In this document: piece after piece, positions 14,311 through 22,432 of the stretch
How positions within the stretch are numbered: the stretch's first letter is position 1
Layout of the letters: each line of letters opens with the position of its first letter
Assembly (NCBI RefSeq): GCF_003289955.1
Contig: NZ_QLZR01000009.1
Location: forward strand, 44,661-108,660
Reading direction: 5' to 3'
Length of the DNA stretch: 64,000 nt
From: Planococcus halotolerans
GTDB lineage: Bacteria > Bacillota > Bacilli > Bacillales_A > Planococcaceae
The notes under the pieces: model-generated
Seen by the model: the letters and a program-made list of their open reading frames with translations, nothing else
Database searches by the model: none
What the model was told of the DNA's origin: nothing
Made by a program: the position numbers and the translations under genes

Positions 14311-14430
14311 GCCCTTACAGGCGGCGTCTTGTCTAGCTCTACGCACCTCATTCAACCCTGGCTTAAGCAACCAGGGAGCCATAGAGACAGAAAAGCGCAT
14401 TTCTCTGAATGAGGTGCGCGCTTTTTTTAT
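14311..14430 (+). repeat. Hairpin element ending in a T run, REP-like
   Basis: A 13-bp outer stem pairs 14342-14354 with 14406-14418 and encloses a small stem, CCCTGG (14356-14361) with CCAGGG (14371-14376). A GCGC and a run of seven T follow, so it would act as a terminator. The left part contains CTTGTCTAGCTC, which resembles a dispersed intergenic repeat I know from Bacillaceae genomes; that kinship is from memory. Genome-wide copies would settle it. Confidence 0.55.
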
Positions 14431-14497
14431 TTATTTTACATATGCTTCTTCTACCGAGTAGAGTAGAGATGAGATGAGCAAGAGGAGGTCAGCCTAG

Positions 14498-15346
14498 ATG
14501 AATACGGAAATTTTGTCATTCGAAAACGTGACATTCACATATAATACAGAAGATGAAACAATGCGGCCTGCAGTGGAGAACGTCACCTTTTCCATAGAAT
14601 CAGGGGAATGGATTGCACTGGTGGGCCATAACGGTTCAGGAAAATCCACGATGGCGAAGTTGATGAACGGCCTGTTGTTTCCTAATGAAGGAAAAGTGAA
14701 GGTCTTTGGGCACACTATGTCTGAAGAAACCTTATGGGATATCAGATCTCAAATGGGAATGGTTTTTCAGAATCCGGACAATCAGTTTGTCGGGGCGACG
14801 GTCCAAGACGATGTGGCTTTTGCTTTAGAGAATAATGGCGTTCCCCATGCACAGATGGTGGAACGGGTCCATGTAGCATTGAGCCAGGTTAAAATGGAAG
14901 ATTATAAAGACCACGAGCCTCACCATTTATCCGGGGGGCAAAAACAGCGGGTGGCGATAGCTGGGGCACTTGCTATGCGTCCGAAACTGCTGATTTTGGA
15001 TGAAGCAACTTCCATGCTTGATCCCCAGGGGCGGATGGAAGTCATTGAGACGATACGCCGTTTGAGGGAGTCGACCGGATTGACGGTCATCTCCATTACA
15101 CATGACCTTGAAGAAGCGGCTCTGGCAGAACGTATCATCGTCATGAATCGTGGGCAGAAGCATGTGGAAGGCACACCTGCAGCTGTTTTCAATGAGGGCA
15201 GCGAGTTGACGGAAATGGGCTTGGATTTGCCTTTTGCAATGCGGATGACGCATTTATTGCAGGAGGCTGGAGTAGCACTTCAGGAAGAACATATGACAGA
15301 AGATAAGTTGGTGGATGAACTGTGGAAATATTACTCAAGGGCGTAG
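14498..15346 (+). CDS. ecfA1: ECF transporter ATPase EcfA1
   Basis: A 282-residue ABC ATPase of the energy-coupling factor module shared by vitamin and metal S-components. Walker A GHNGSGKST is at about residues 48-56, then the signature LSGGQKQR and Walker B LLILDEAT. AGAGGAGGT precedes the ATG. The end overlaps ecfA2 by 25 bases. Gene order ecfA1-ecfA2-ecfT-truA matches other Bacillota. Confidence 0.95.
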   Translation: MNTEILSFENVTFTYNTEDETMRPAVENVTFSIESGEWIALVGHNGSGKSTMAKLMNGLLFPNEGKVKVFGHTMSEETLWDIRSQMGMVFQNPDNQFVGATVQDDVAFALENNGVPHAQMVERVHVALSQVKMEDYKDHEPHHLSGGQKQRVAIAGALAMRPKLLILDEATSMLDPQGRMEVIETIRRLRESTGLTVISITHDLEEAALAERIIVMNRGQKHVEGTPAAVFNEGSELTEMGLDLPFAMRMTHLLQEAGVALQEEHMTEDKLVDELWKYYSRA

Positions 15347-16194
15347 GCTATAGTTACGCTGAGGATACGCCATTTGAAAAAAGGGCATTGACGGACGTCA
15401 ATCTCCATATTCCGTCAGGCTCCTATACCGCAATCATCGGTCATACGGGTTCCGGCAAGTCGACCGTTCTGCAGCACTTGAATGCGTTGTTGAAACCTAC
15501 AGAAGGCGTTGTCATGATCGGAGACCGCAAAATCGAAGCGGGCGTAAAAGCCAAGGATCTGCGGAATGTCAGGCGGCAGGTGGGAATCGTGTTCCAGTTT
15601 CCTGAGCAGCAGCTTTTTGATGAAACTGTTTTAAAGGATATCATGTTCGGTCCATTGAATTTCGGTGTTCCTGAAAAGGAAGCTGAACGGCGGGCGCGGG
15701 AACTTGTAGTGCAATTGGGGCTGCCGGATGGTGTATTGGAGAAATCACCTTTCGATCTATCAGGCGGTCAAATGCGCCGTGTGGCCATTGCCGGTGTATT
15801 GGCGATGGAACCGGAAGTTCTCGTACTGGATGAACCGACAGCAGGTCTCGATCCGAGAGGGCGCAGAGAAATCATGGATTTATTCCATGAACTGCATATT
15901 ACGAAGAACCTGACGACGGTATTGGTGACTCACAGTATGGAAGATGCGGCGAGATACGCTGATCGCGTCGCTATCATGCATAAAGGCCATTGCATGGTGA
16001 CTGGTGAGCCTAAAGCGATCTTTTCGAATGAAGAGCAATTGCAGGATTACAGCCTTCAGCCGCCTCGCAGTGTCAGGCTGCAGCGTGATTTTGAAGAACG
16101 GACCGGATTGAAATTGGGCGAGATTTCATTAACTGAAGAAGTATTGGCGAAAAATATTGCGTTGGCCATGGCGGAAGGGAGCAGATCCCTATGA
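15322..16194 (+). CDS. ecfA2: ECF transporter ATPase EcfA2
   Basis: A 290-residue second ATPase of the ECF module, Walker A GHTGSGKST, signature LSGGQMRR and Walker B VLVLDEPTAG. It uses a GTG start inside the ecfA1 end with no strong ribosome-binding site, so it is probably coupled to ecfA1. It heterodimerises with EcfA1 on EcfT. Confidence 0.95.
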   Translation: MEILLKGVGYSYAEDTPFEKRALTDVNLHIPSGSYTAIIGHTGSGKSTVLQHLNALLKPTEGVVMIGDRKIEAGVKAKDLRNVRRQVGIVFQFPEQQLFDETVLKDIMFGPLNFGVPEKEAERRARELVVQLGLPDGVLEKSPFDLSGGQMRRVAIAGVLAMEPEVLVLDEPTAGLDPRGRREIMDLFHELHITKNLTTVLVTHSMEDAARYADRVAIMHKGHCMVTGEPKAIFSNEEQLQDYSLQPPRSVRLQRDFEERTGLKLGEISLTEEVLAKNIALAMAEGSRSL

Positions 16195-16988
16195 TGGAGA
16201 AAATGATTTTCGGCAGGTTTATTCCTGGCGATTCAGTGGTCCATCGGATGGATCCGCGGGCAAAAATTCTGTTTGTCTTCCTGTTTATCGCCATTGTTTT
16301 TGTAGCCAATAATGCTTGGGGCTATGCTATATTGCTGGGATTCACGCTGCTGGTTGTCTTTCTTTCAAAGATTCGCCTGTATTTTTTGATAAACGGATTG
16401 AAGCCGGTCTTTATCCTATTGATATTTACATTCTTCCTGCATCTCTTTTTCACTAGGGAAGGGGATCTCTTATTCAGTTTCGGCTTTATTGAAATATACG
16501 AAGAAGGCTTAAGGCAAGGGATATTCATATCCATCAGATTCTTGGTATTGGTATTCATGACCAGTGTCCTGACGCTGACGACTTCGCCGATTTCGATAAC
16601 GGACGGCATTGAAGTCCTGCTTGGCCCTTTTAAGAAGATTAAGCTGCCGGTGCATGAGTTGGCGCTGATGATGTCGATTTCTCTGCGTTTTATCCCGACA
16701 TTGATGGATGAAACCGGCAAAATTTTAAAAGCGCAAATGGCGCGGGGTTCAGATATCGGCTCGGGTCCGATGAAAGAACGGGTCAAAGCGGTTGTGCCTT
16801 TGCTCATTCCTTTGTTTGTCAGTGCCTTTAAACGAGCTGAAGATTTGGCGACGGCCATGGAAGTGCGTGGCTACCGCGGCGGGGAAGGCAGAACACGCTA
16901 TCGCCAGTTGAACTGGCAGTTGGCGGATACGCTCAGCCTGGTGCTGCTCGCAGGGCTGACAGCGGTGTTATGGTATTTCCGGGCGTAA
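16191..16988 (+). CDS. ecfT: ECF transporter transmembrane protein EcfT
   Basis: A 265-residue membrane protein with about five hydrophobic segments. It couples the ATPases to exchangeable S-components; the two coupling-helix motifs with ARG and VRG (MARGSDIG, MEVRGYRG) are visible. ATGA overlap with ecfA2; an alternative ATG is three bases later. Confidence 0.94.
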   Translation: MMEKMIFGRFIPGDSVVHRMDPRAKILFVFLFIAIVFVANNAWGYAILLGFTLLVVFLSKIRLYFLINGLKPVFILLIFTFFLHLFFTREGDLLFSFGFIEIYEEGLRQGIFISIRFLVLVFMTSVLTLTTSPISITDGIEVLLGPFKKIKLPVHELALMMSISLRFIPTLMDETGKILKAQMARGSDIGSGPMKERVKAVVPLLIPLFVSAFKRAEDLATAMEVRGYRGGEGRTRYRQLNWQLADTLSLVLLAGLTAVLWYFRA

Positions 16989-16999
16989 GGAGAGAAACT

Positions 17000-17743
17000 A
17001 TGAAACGAATGAAAGCGGTCATCGCTTATGATGGCTCGGGATTTGCGGGCTACCAGATACAGCCGGAGGCCCGGACGATCCAAAGGGAATTGATGAAAGT
17101 GCTGAAGAACATCCATAAAGGCCGTGATGTGCAAGTCGTGGCAAGCGGGCGGACGGATGCGAAAGTACATGCCACTGGCCAGGTGATTCATTTCGATACG
17201 GATTTCAATATACCGGTCGAAGGATGGTTAAAGGCGCTGAATGTGCTGTTGCCGGAAGATATCCGCGTTTCCTCTATTGAAGAAGCGGCACCTGAATTTC
17301 ATGCGCGGTACCATACCATCGGTAAAACATACCGCTATAAATGGGACCGCAGCACAATCATCAGCCCATTTACACGGAATTATATGGTGCATCTGAAACA
17401 GAGGCCCGATGTCGATGCCATGCGCAAGGCGGCTAAAGCAATCCTGGGCACCCATGACTTTTCCAGCTTTTGTGCCGCGAATACAGGGGTAGTTGATAAA
17501 GTGAGGACTATCCGGCGTTTGGATTTCGAGGAACATGGCGAAGAATTGCATATGGTCATTGAAGGGTCCGGATTTCTCTATAATATGGTGCGCATCATCG
17601 CGGGCACATTATTTGAAGTGGGCATCGGAAAACGGAACCCGGAAGAGGTGGCTGAAATCATTCGTTCAGCTGATCGTGCGGCGGCAGGAAAGACAGCGGC
17701 TGCGCACGGTTTATACCTTGAAAATGTGGAGTACGAAAGCTGA
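17000..17743 (+). CDS. truA: tRNA pseudouridine(38-40) synthase
   Basis: A 247-residue TruA that makes pseudouridine at tRNA positions 38-40. The catalytic aspartate is in [16 protein letters not shown] 17000 follows AAGGAGAG; an in-frame ATG 30 bases upstream lies within ecfT and is rejected. Conserved position between ecfT and rplM. Confidence 0.96.
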   Translation: MKRMKAVIAYDGSGFAGYQIQPEARTIQRELMKVLKNIHKGRDVQVVASGRTDAKVHATGQVIHFDTDFNIPVEGWLKALNVLLPEDIRVSSIEEAAPEFHARYHTIGKTYRYKWDRSTIISPFTRNYMVHLKQRPDVDAMRKAAKAILGTHDFSSFCAANTGVVDKVRTIRRLDFEEHGEELHMVIEGSGFLYNMVRIIAGTLFEVGIGKRNPEEVAEIIRSADRAAAGKTAAAHGLYLENVEYES

Positions 17744-17775
17744 AGCAACCATTCCAGGTGTTTTTAGAAAAACGC

Positions 17776-17804
17776 TTGACTTTCTGGGGCTGGCGTTATA
17801 TGAT
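17776..17804 (+). promoter_or_regulatory. Promoter for rplM-rpsI
   Basis: TTGACT (17776-17781), a 17-base spacer and TATGAT (17799-17804): a near-consensus sigma-A promoter after truA. Transcription would start near 17812. Confidence 0.75.
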
Positions 17805-17810
17805 GATGTA

Positions 17811-17932
17811 TGGTATTTTCATTACCCCCACGATATGCCCCGGAAGGTTATTAGTGCTTGGGATAACGAAAAAACGGAACAGCGGAACACTGTATTTTTA
17901 ACATTAAAAACGATACGATTTATTAGGAGGAC
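17811..17932 (+). promoter_or_regulatory. Probable L13 ribosomal leader RNA
   Basis: The 5' region of the rplM transcript carries a short G/C-paired element (ACCCCCACGATATGCCCCGG) similar to the L13 leader known upstream of rplM in Bacillota, where L13 is thought to regulate its own operon. The match is from memory and not from a covariance search. It ends just before the AGGAGGA of rplM. Confidence 0.5.
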
Positions 17933-17939
17933 AATATAC

Positions 17940-18377
17940 ATGCGTACAACATTCATGGCTAAAGGTCACGAAGTAGAGCGTAAATGGTTGGTTGTCGATG
18001 CAGAAGGGCAAACTCTTGGACGTTTAGCTTCTGAAGTCGCTTCAATCCTACGCGGTAAATACAAACCAACATTCACACCAAACGTTGACACTGGTGATCA
18101 CGTAATCATCATCAACGCTGACAAGATCCACCTTACAGGCAAAAAGCTTACGGACAAAATCTACTACCGCCACACACAATTCAGCGGTGGTTTGAAACAG
18201 CGCACAGCTCTTGAAATGCGCACGAAATACCCAACGAAAATGCTTGAATTGGCTATTAAAGGGATGCTTCCAAAGAACTCTCTTGGACGCCAGACTTTCA
18301 AGAAACTTCACGTATATGCAGGACCGGAACACAACCATCAAGCACAACAACCGGAAGTTTACCAACTTCGCGGCTAA
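17940..18377 (+). CDS. rplM: 50S ribosomal protein L13
   Basis: A 145-residue L13 ([31 protein letters not shown]). ATG 17940 follows TTAGGAGGA; a much longer in-frame opening upstream runs through truA and the leader and is not coding. L13 binds 23S rRNA early in assembly and pairs with rpsI in one operon. Confidence 0.97.
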   Translation: MRTTFMAKGHEVERKWLVVDAEGQTLGRLASEVASILRGKYKPTFTPNVDTGDHVIIINADKIHLTGKKLTDKIYYRHTQFSGGLKQRTALEMRTKYPTKMLELAIKGMLPKNSLGRQTFKKLHVYAGPEHNHQAQQPEVYQLRG

Positions 18378-18406
18378 TAATCAGTAAATAAGAGGAGGAT
18401 ACACCT

Positions 18407-18799
18407 TTGGCACAAGTTCAATATTTAGGCACAGGTCGCCGTAAAAATTCAACAGCCCGCGTCCGGTTAGTACCAGGAGACGGCACAATCACAATCAACA
18501 ACCGCGACGTATCGGATTACGTTCCATACGAAACTCTTGAGCAAATCATCAAACAACCACTAGTAGCTACTGAAACTCTTGGAAGCTATGATGTTCTTGT
18601 AAACGTAAGAGGCGGAGGCTTCACAGGTCAAGCTGGAGCAGTACGCCACGGAATTGCACGCGCTCTACTTACTGTAGACCCTGCTTTCCGTCCAGCACTT
18701 AAATCTGCTGGATTGTTAACTCGTGACCCACGTATGAAAGAACGTAAGAAACCAGGTTTGCGTTCAGCTCGTCGTGCACCACAGTTCTCGAAACGTTAA
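18407..18799 (+). CDS. rpsI: 30S ribosomal protein S9
   Basis: A 130-residue S9 from a TTG start ([20 protein letters not shown]) 6 bases after AGAGGAGG. The C-terminal tail ends RRAPQFSKR and contacts the P-site tRNA. The last about 60 bases are the prophage attachment site: the 3' end now present is joined to phage DNA and the protein is unchanged, because the repeat restores the reading frame and stop. Confidence 0.97.
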   Translation: MAQVQYLGTGRRKNSTARVRLVPGDGTITINNRDVSDYVPYETLEQIIKQPLVATETLGSYDVLVNVRGGGFTGQAGAVRHGIARALLTVDPAFRPALKSAGLLTRDPRMKERKKPGLRSARRAPQFSKR

Positions 18800-18807
18800 T
18801 CTATCAA
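18738..18807. repeat. attL, 70-bp direct repeat in rpsI 3' end
   Basis: Matches 61105-61174 over 70 bases with a single mismatch at 18790 (G here, A at 61157). The first 52 bases are identical. The mismatch is the third base of the penultimate-region serine codon of rpsI (TCG against TCA) and is silent. With the integrase next to it, this marks the left end of the prophage. Confidence 0.92.
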
Positions 18808-18812
18808 CGATT

Positions 18813-18850
18813 AAAGCCCTTTTCTCTAACCGAGAAGAGGGCTTTTTTTA
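18813..18850. terminator. Phage-carried terminator of rpsI
   Basis: AGCCCTTTTCTC pairs with GAGAAGAGGGCT, followed by seven T. It lies just right of attL, so it came with the phage and replaces the native rpsI terminator that now sits at 61178. It may also stop transcription arriving leftward from int. Confidence 0.8.
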
Positions 18851-18867
18851 TGTTCTAAAATAGCTTG

Positions 18868-18888
18868 TGACCACCATTTGACCACCAT
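18868..18888. promoter_or_regulatory. Putative integrase arm-type sites, left
   Basis: Two copies of TGACCACCAT begin at 18868 and 18879, 11 bp apart, between attL and int. A matching 11-bp-spaced pair in the same orientation lies next to attR (60972, 60983). Paired short direct repeats flanking the core are the hallmark of arm sites for two-domain tyrosine integrases; binding is inferred. Confidence 0.6.
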
Positions 18889-18892
18889 ATTT

Positions 18893-20032
18893 CTAAAGGG
18901 TCATATAATCGACGAAATTCTTGGTTGTTTCCTGTTTCCGTTCCTTTGTTATGTGAGTGTATAAATTCATGGTTGTATCGAGGCGTGCGTGTCCTAATCG
19001 TTCCTGGACATCTTTCATGGATGCACCAGATGCAAACAGCATAGAGGCATGTGTGTGGCGTAAGCCGTGTATTCCGATATCCTCGACGCTGATTCTCTTG
19101 CATAAACGGGACAAGACATCGTTAGGGTATGCGGATCGCATCGGTTTGAGGTCTTGTCGTGGAAATAAAAACTTTTCAATTTCCGGATTCCCGTTCTGCA
19201 GACGCAGCTCTTTATTCATTTTGACCAGCTGCTTCAGCAATTTAAAGGTGTGCTCATCCACTTCCACATCGCGATAAGAGTTTTTTGTTTTCGGCGTCAT
19301 AAGAATATACTCTTTATTTCTCCAGAAAACCGTTCGGGAAACGCGGATGCTTCTGCTTAGATCAATTAAGTTATCTTCAAACAGACCTGACAACTCTCCT
19401 TTGCGCAGGCCGGTGACAAGAAATGTGCGAATCATAGCATAGTCTCGAAGCGGCATTTCTTGTTCGCCTTTACTGATCACTTTCTGGAACACCTCTTTCT
19501 CCCAGTATTTTATTACGGTTTCGTTATCGGCCAGAAACTTTTCTTCTTCTTGAGGATATTCAACCCGATCCATTGGATTGTTTGGGATGTACTCCTGCCT
19601 CACAGCGTATTTGAATACCAAACTGGCTTGAATTGTGTAGTCTCTATAAGAAGCCATGGTATCGGCCATCGTGTCCACATATTTTTGGCAATACACTGAA
19701 GTGATATTCTTTATTTTTAGTTTGGCAAAATGGGGAAGTATATGTTTTCGGAACTTTGACTCCTTTGTATAGCGGGTAGAAGGCTTAATAGTTTTCTTAT
19801 GTTTGTCATACCATTCTACAAAAACTTCTTCAAAGGTAATGTCATCCCGCTTAAAATATCCCGCCTGCAGCTCTCTAAGCATCCTTTCGGCTTCTCGCTG
19901 TGCATCAGCCTTTCTCTTGAAACCACGCCTTGTGGTGGTCTTGCGCTTCCCTGTGGCCGGATCCTTTCCCACATCCATTTTAAACAGCCACTTTTCACCT
20001 TGCTTCGTCTCGTATTTCTCAAATGAAGCCAC
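18893..20032 (-). CDS. int: Phage tyrosine integrase
   Basis: A 379-residue tyrosine recombinase. The N-terminal arm-binding domain (about 1-60: GKRKTTTRRGFKRKADAQRE) is followed by a SAM-like core-binding domain and the catalytic domain with R210 (TGLRKGEL), H322-x-x-R325, H348 and nucleophile Y358 (NLYTHI). All catalytic residues are present. GTG start 6 bases after AAGGAGGG. Transcribed toward attL, it should integrate and, with an excisionase, excise the element at rpsI. Confidence 0.95.
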   Translation of the reverse strand: MASFEKYETKQGEKWLFKMDVGKDPATGKRKTTTRRGFKRKADAQREAERMLRELQAGYFKRDDITFEEVFVEWYDKHKKTIKPSTRYTKESKFRKHILPHFAKLKIKNITSVYCQKYVDTMADTMASYRDYTIQASLVFKYAVRQEYIPNNPMDRVEYPQEEEKFLADNETVIKYWEKEVFQKVISKGEQEMPLRDYAMIRTFLVTGLRKGELSGLFEDNLIDLSRSIRVSRTVFWRNKEYILMTPKTKNSYRDVEVDEHTFKLLKQLVKMNKELRLQNGNPEIEKFLFPRQDLKPMRSAYPNDVLSRLCKRISVEDIGIHGLRHTHASMLFASGASMKDVQERLGHARLDTTMNLYTHITKERKQETTKNFVDYMTL

Positions 20033-20094
20033 TGTTATCCCTCCTTTGTTCCATCGTTAAAGATTAGCTTGAATAGTTCCAGATGTCGGTCTAT

Positions 20095-20280
20095 TCAATT
20101 CAGAAGAATTTCAGGGGTATCTACTTCAATTCTTGTGCCAAAACCATCACTATATCCCTCAACTTCTCCAACTAGCTCGCCCTCAATTTGATGGATACGT
20201 TTAAACACAGGATAAATTCCAGGGTTCTTCCGTTGGTGATTTCCTAATTCTTTTAAATGTATGTACTCGACTGTTCTCAT
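20095..20280 (-). CDS. Small hypothetical phage protein
   Basis: 61 residues, acidic C-terminal half, no family recognised. AAAAGGAGAAG lies 6 bases before the ATG, which supports translation. It lies between the ImmA-like gene and int on the same strand and is probably in their operon. No cysteine or membrane segment is seen. Confidence 0.6.
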   Translation of the reverse strand: MRTVEYIHLKELGNHQRKNPGIYPVFKRIHQIEGELVGEVEGYSDGFGTRIEVDTPEILLN

Positions 20281-20296
20281 TAAGTTCTTCTCCTTT

Positions 20297-20755
20297 TCAA
20301 TGTATGTAATTTTTTAAGTAGTGCATTAAGCGTTTTTCGGCGAATTCTTTCTCCACACCGAAAGTCTCTTGGATCATCCATACGGTTCTTCTTTCATCAC
20401 TAGGAAGATTCAGTTTTTGCAACATAAAAGTTGGAATACATAAATGTAAAGCAAAATTATCTGCTTTCCATTCCTGATACTCTCTCATCATCACACCAAT
20501 AAGAGCTTGATCTCCTTCATGCCAACGAGCGTGACATAATTCATGGCCGAAATCTTGCCACTGGGATTTTTCTGCTTTTCTGCTATCGAGAAAGATATGC
20601 CCAGCTAGAAACATAGAATCAATTCCAAGATAATGCACGGATAATCCCAGTCTTGTTGAAACATTTTCAATGTTGAGTTGGTGAGGGTGATAAATATCAA
20701 TCCCTTGTAAGAGTCGGCGGATGTATTCCTCCAGATGATTATAAGTTCTTTTCAT
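20297..20755 (-). CDS. ImmA/IrrE-family metallopeptidase
   Basis: 152 residues with zinc motif H71-E-L-C-H75. Family members such as ICEBs1 ImmA cleave the partner repressor to switch on the element. ATG 20755 is chosen because GAAAGGAGAGG lies upstream; an in-frame ATG 30 bases earlier overlaps that site. It lies two genes below the CI-like repressor, its likely substrate, and has a LexA-box-like sequence at 20777 in its promoter region. Confidence 0.85.
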   Translation of the reverse strand: MKRTYNHLEEYIRRLLQGIDIYHPHQLNIENVSTRLGLSVHYLGIDSMFLAGHIFLDSRKAEKSQWQDFGHELCHARWHEGDQALIGVMMREYQEWKADNFALHLCIPTFMLQKLNLPSDERRTVWMIQETFGVEKEFAEKRLMHYLKNYIH

Positions 20756-20776
20756 GCTGCGCCTCTCCTTTCGATA

Positions 20777-20790
20777 AGAACACACGTTCT
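20777..20790. promoter_or_regulatory. LexA-box-like site upstream of immA-like gene
   Basis: GAAC-ACAC-GTTC at 20778-20789 fits the core of the Bacillota LexA (DinR) box CGAACRNRYGTTYG at 12 of 14 positions; only the outer bases differ. It lies 22 bases before the ATG of the ImmA-like gene and after the terminator of the preceding gene, where it could place the protease, small ORF and int under SOS control. Confidence 0.55.
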
Positions 20791-20807
20791 ATTTATATTG
20801 TAAAAGA

Positions 20808-20833
20808 AAACCCTACTTTTGGAAAGTAGGGAA
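20808..20833 (-). terminator. Terminator after the PH/SHOCT gene
   Basis: On the minus strand, CCCTACTTT and AAGTAGGG form a stem followed by a T-rich run. It separates the PH/SHOCT gene from the ImmA-int group. Confidence 0.7.
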
Positions 20834-20846
20834 TAATTTTAATGTT

Positions 20847-21575
20847 TTATTGAGCTAAGACCTTTGACTTTTCACTTTGGAATTCTTCCTCGGTTAAAAT
20901 ACCTTGTCCTTTCAGCTTAGCAAGTTGCTCCAGCTGCTGGTATTTGTCAGTCTGGGGGACAACGGGCGCTTGAGTAGTGCCTCCCCCTGATCTCGCAAGT
21001 GATATCTGCTTTCTTACACCGCTTAACATTTTTTCTAACTGCTTATCTTCTTTAATGTCGTCAAAGATTCTTTTTTCTCTTCCAGACATCACATGAAGTT
21101 CTTTTTTACGGAATCCATCGCTCTCTAAAGTAATACCAGTCATACTCTTGTAGTCCATAACTTCAAGATATTCTTTGCCTATTACATTAGATGAAAAAAT
21201 TAATTTTTGATTAGTCGCTATTAATACGCCTTTAACTTCCTTCTTTTCGGACTTGTCAAATTCGGCGGGAACTGTAGAAAGTACAACTTCATTTTCTTCC
21301 AGCAAATTTTCCCGTACTCGATCAATAGCCCAAGAATATATACTTACGTTCATTTTATCTTCAAAACTTGGATCGGTTCCAAAGAATCGTTCTAAATGTG
21401 CTTGTTCAGCGGCTTTCTTAGCTTCCTTCTTTTCAGTACGAGCAGCACTATCTATAGCTCGTTGTTTTTCTTTAGCTTCCGCCTTTTCAGCACGCACTTG
21501 TTCTTTCTCCGCCTTTTCAGTATTAAGTCTTTCTTGCTCTTCTGCGCTTATCTCTTTCTTTCTGAAGAAACCCAA
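20847..21575 (-). CDS. PH-like and SHOCT domain protein
   Basis: About 242 residues in three parts: a Lys/Glu/Ala-rich coiled coil (about 1-60), a bacterial PH-like domain (about 85-185: KGVLIATNQKLIFSS) and a C-terminal SHOCT motif (QLAKLKGQGILTEEEFQSEK). TTG 21575 follows AGGAGAGG at good spacing; an ATG 45 bases upstream is in frame but badly placed. Such proteins are common in prophage lysogeny regions and some have been linked to superinfection exclusion; the role here is not shown. Confidence 0.7.
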   Translation of the reverse strand: MGFFRKKEISAEEQERLNTEKAEKEQVRAEKAEAKEKQRAIDSAARTEKKEAKKAAEQAHLERFFGTDPSFEDKMNVSIYSWAIDRVRENLLEENEVVLSTVPAEFDKSEKKEVKGVLIATNQKLIFSSNVIGKEYLEVMDYKSMTGITLESDGFRKKELHVMSGREKRIFDDIKEDKQLEKMLSGVRKQISLARSGGGTTQAPVVPQTDKYQQLEQLAKLKGQGILTEEEFQSEKSKVLAQ

Positions 21576-21653
21576 AATAACCTCTCCTCTGTTAGATAGA
21601 TTTAGTAATAATGGTAGCACTAGATTGAAAAGTACTATATGTAAAACCTTGGA

Positions 21654-22007
21654 TTATTTTTTATCCAAAGATTTTAAATATTCCCAGGCAGCTAAAAGTG
21701 CTTCTCGTCGTTCTTCAGAGCTTTCTTTGTATTCACTGTACAGTTTTGAAATTTTTGGATCATTTAAAAACTCTTCAAATTCAGCCATATCAGTAACAGT
21801 TTTATTTTTTTCTTCTCGTCCTAAAAGCTGATCAGTGGTTACATCCAAGGCATTTGCTATAGCTACTAATTCATGATCTCTTGCTGGGCGTTCGCCGGAC
21901 TCTATTCTGTTCATAACGCTCACATTTAAATTTACTCTTCTAGCCAATTCACGCTGATTCCAGTTTTTAGATTCTCTTAGTTTAACTATGCGTTTACCTA
22001 AATCCAT
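21654..22007 (-). CDS. CI-like XRE-family repressor
   Basis: 117 residues: an N-terminal helix-turn-helix (about 6-60: NQRELARRVNLNVSVMNRIE) and a short C-terminal tail without a LexA-type peptidase. Lack of self-cleavage fits removal by the ImmA-like protease. It diverges from the Cro-like gene at 22168 across four operator-like sites, so it is the likely lysogeny repressor. Confidence 0.85.
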   Translation of the reverse strand: MDLGKRIVKLRESKNWNQRELARRVNLNVSVMNRIESGERPARDHELVAIANALDVTTDQLLGREEKNKTVTDMAEFEEFLNDPKISKLYSEYKESSEERREALLAAWEYLKSLDKK

Positions 22008-22048
22008 TTTTTCACCACTTTCTACTTATGCAACCTTATTTTATCACG

Positions 22049-22151
22049 TTTCTAAAATGGAAAAATATATATTTCTAAAACAGCAATAAAAAAGCTTGCA
22101 TTTCTAAAATAGCAATGATATTGTTTGTGTAAGGGGTTGCTAAAACAGAAA
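22049..22151. promoter_or_regulatory. Repressor/Cro operator cluster and early promoter
   Basis: Four 15-bp sites with half-sites TTKCT and AGNAA begin at 22049, 22072, 22101 and 22137 (type TTTCTAAAATAGCAA; the last is the reverse arrangement). TTGCAT (22096) and TATTGT (22119) with a 17-base spacer form the rightward early promoter, with the third site inside the spacer. Binding by the CI-like and Cro-like proteins is inferred. Confidence 0.75.
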
Positions 22152-22167
22152 TTAAAGGAGGGGTGAA

Positions 22168-22416
22168 ATGGAATCTTTAGATTTAACATTTATTAAAAAC
22201 AGAAGAAATCAACTCGCTAAAACCTTACAAGATATGGCTGACAGTATGGAAATGAAGAATGCTTCTACTTACATGAAGTATGAAAACGGTACTTATGCAT
22301 TCAAAGCAGAACAGTTGCCACAGTTAGCCAAAGTCTTGGAATGCAAAATATCGGATTTTTTTAACTCCGGTGTTGCTAAAACGGAAATTAAAATGAAAAA
22401 ACACGCAGCAGTCTAA
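22168..22416 (+). CDS. Cro-like XRE-family regulator
   Basis: 82 residues with a helix-turn-helix at about 8-60 (LAKTLQDMADSMEMKNAST) and a basic tail. Preceded by AAAGGAGGGG. First rightward gene, in the cro position. Its last codons contain a fifth copy of the operator sequence. Confidence 0.8.
   Translation: MESLDLTFIKNRRNQLAKTLQDMADSMEMKNASTYMKYENGTYAFKAEQLPQLAKVLECKISDFFNSGVAKTEIKMKKHAAV
22373..22387. promoter_or_regulatory. Intragenic fifth operator copy
   Basis: TTGCTAAAACGGAAA differs from the operator at 22137 by one base and lies inside the 3' end of the Cro-like gene. It could act as a roadblock or looping site. Confidence 0.5.
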
Positions 22417-22432
22417 TAAAGGAGGGGATTAA

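Noticed and set aside
17535..17939. Long N-terminal extension of rplM
   Set aside because: It overlaps truA and the leader RNA, and the normal L13 start at 17940 has a strong ribosome-binding site.
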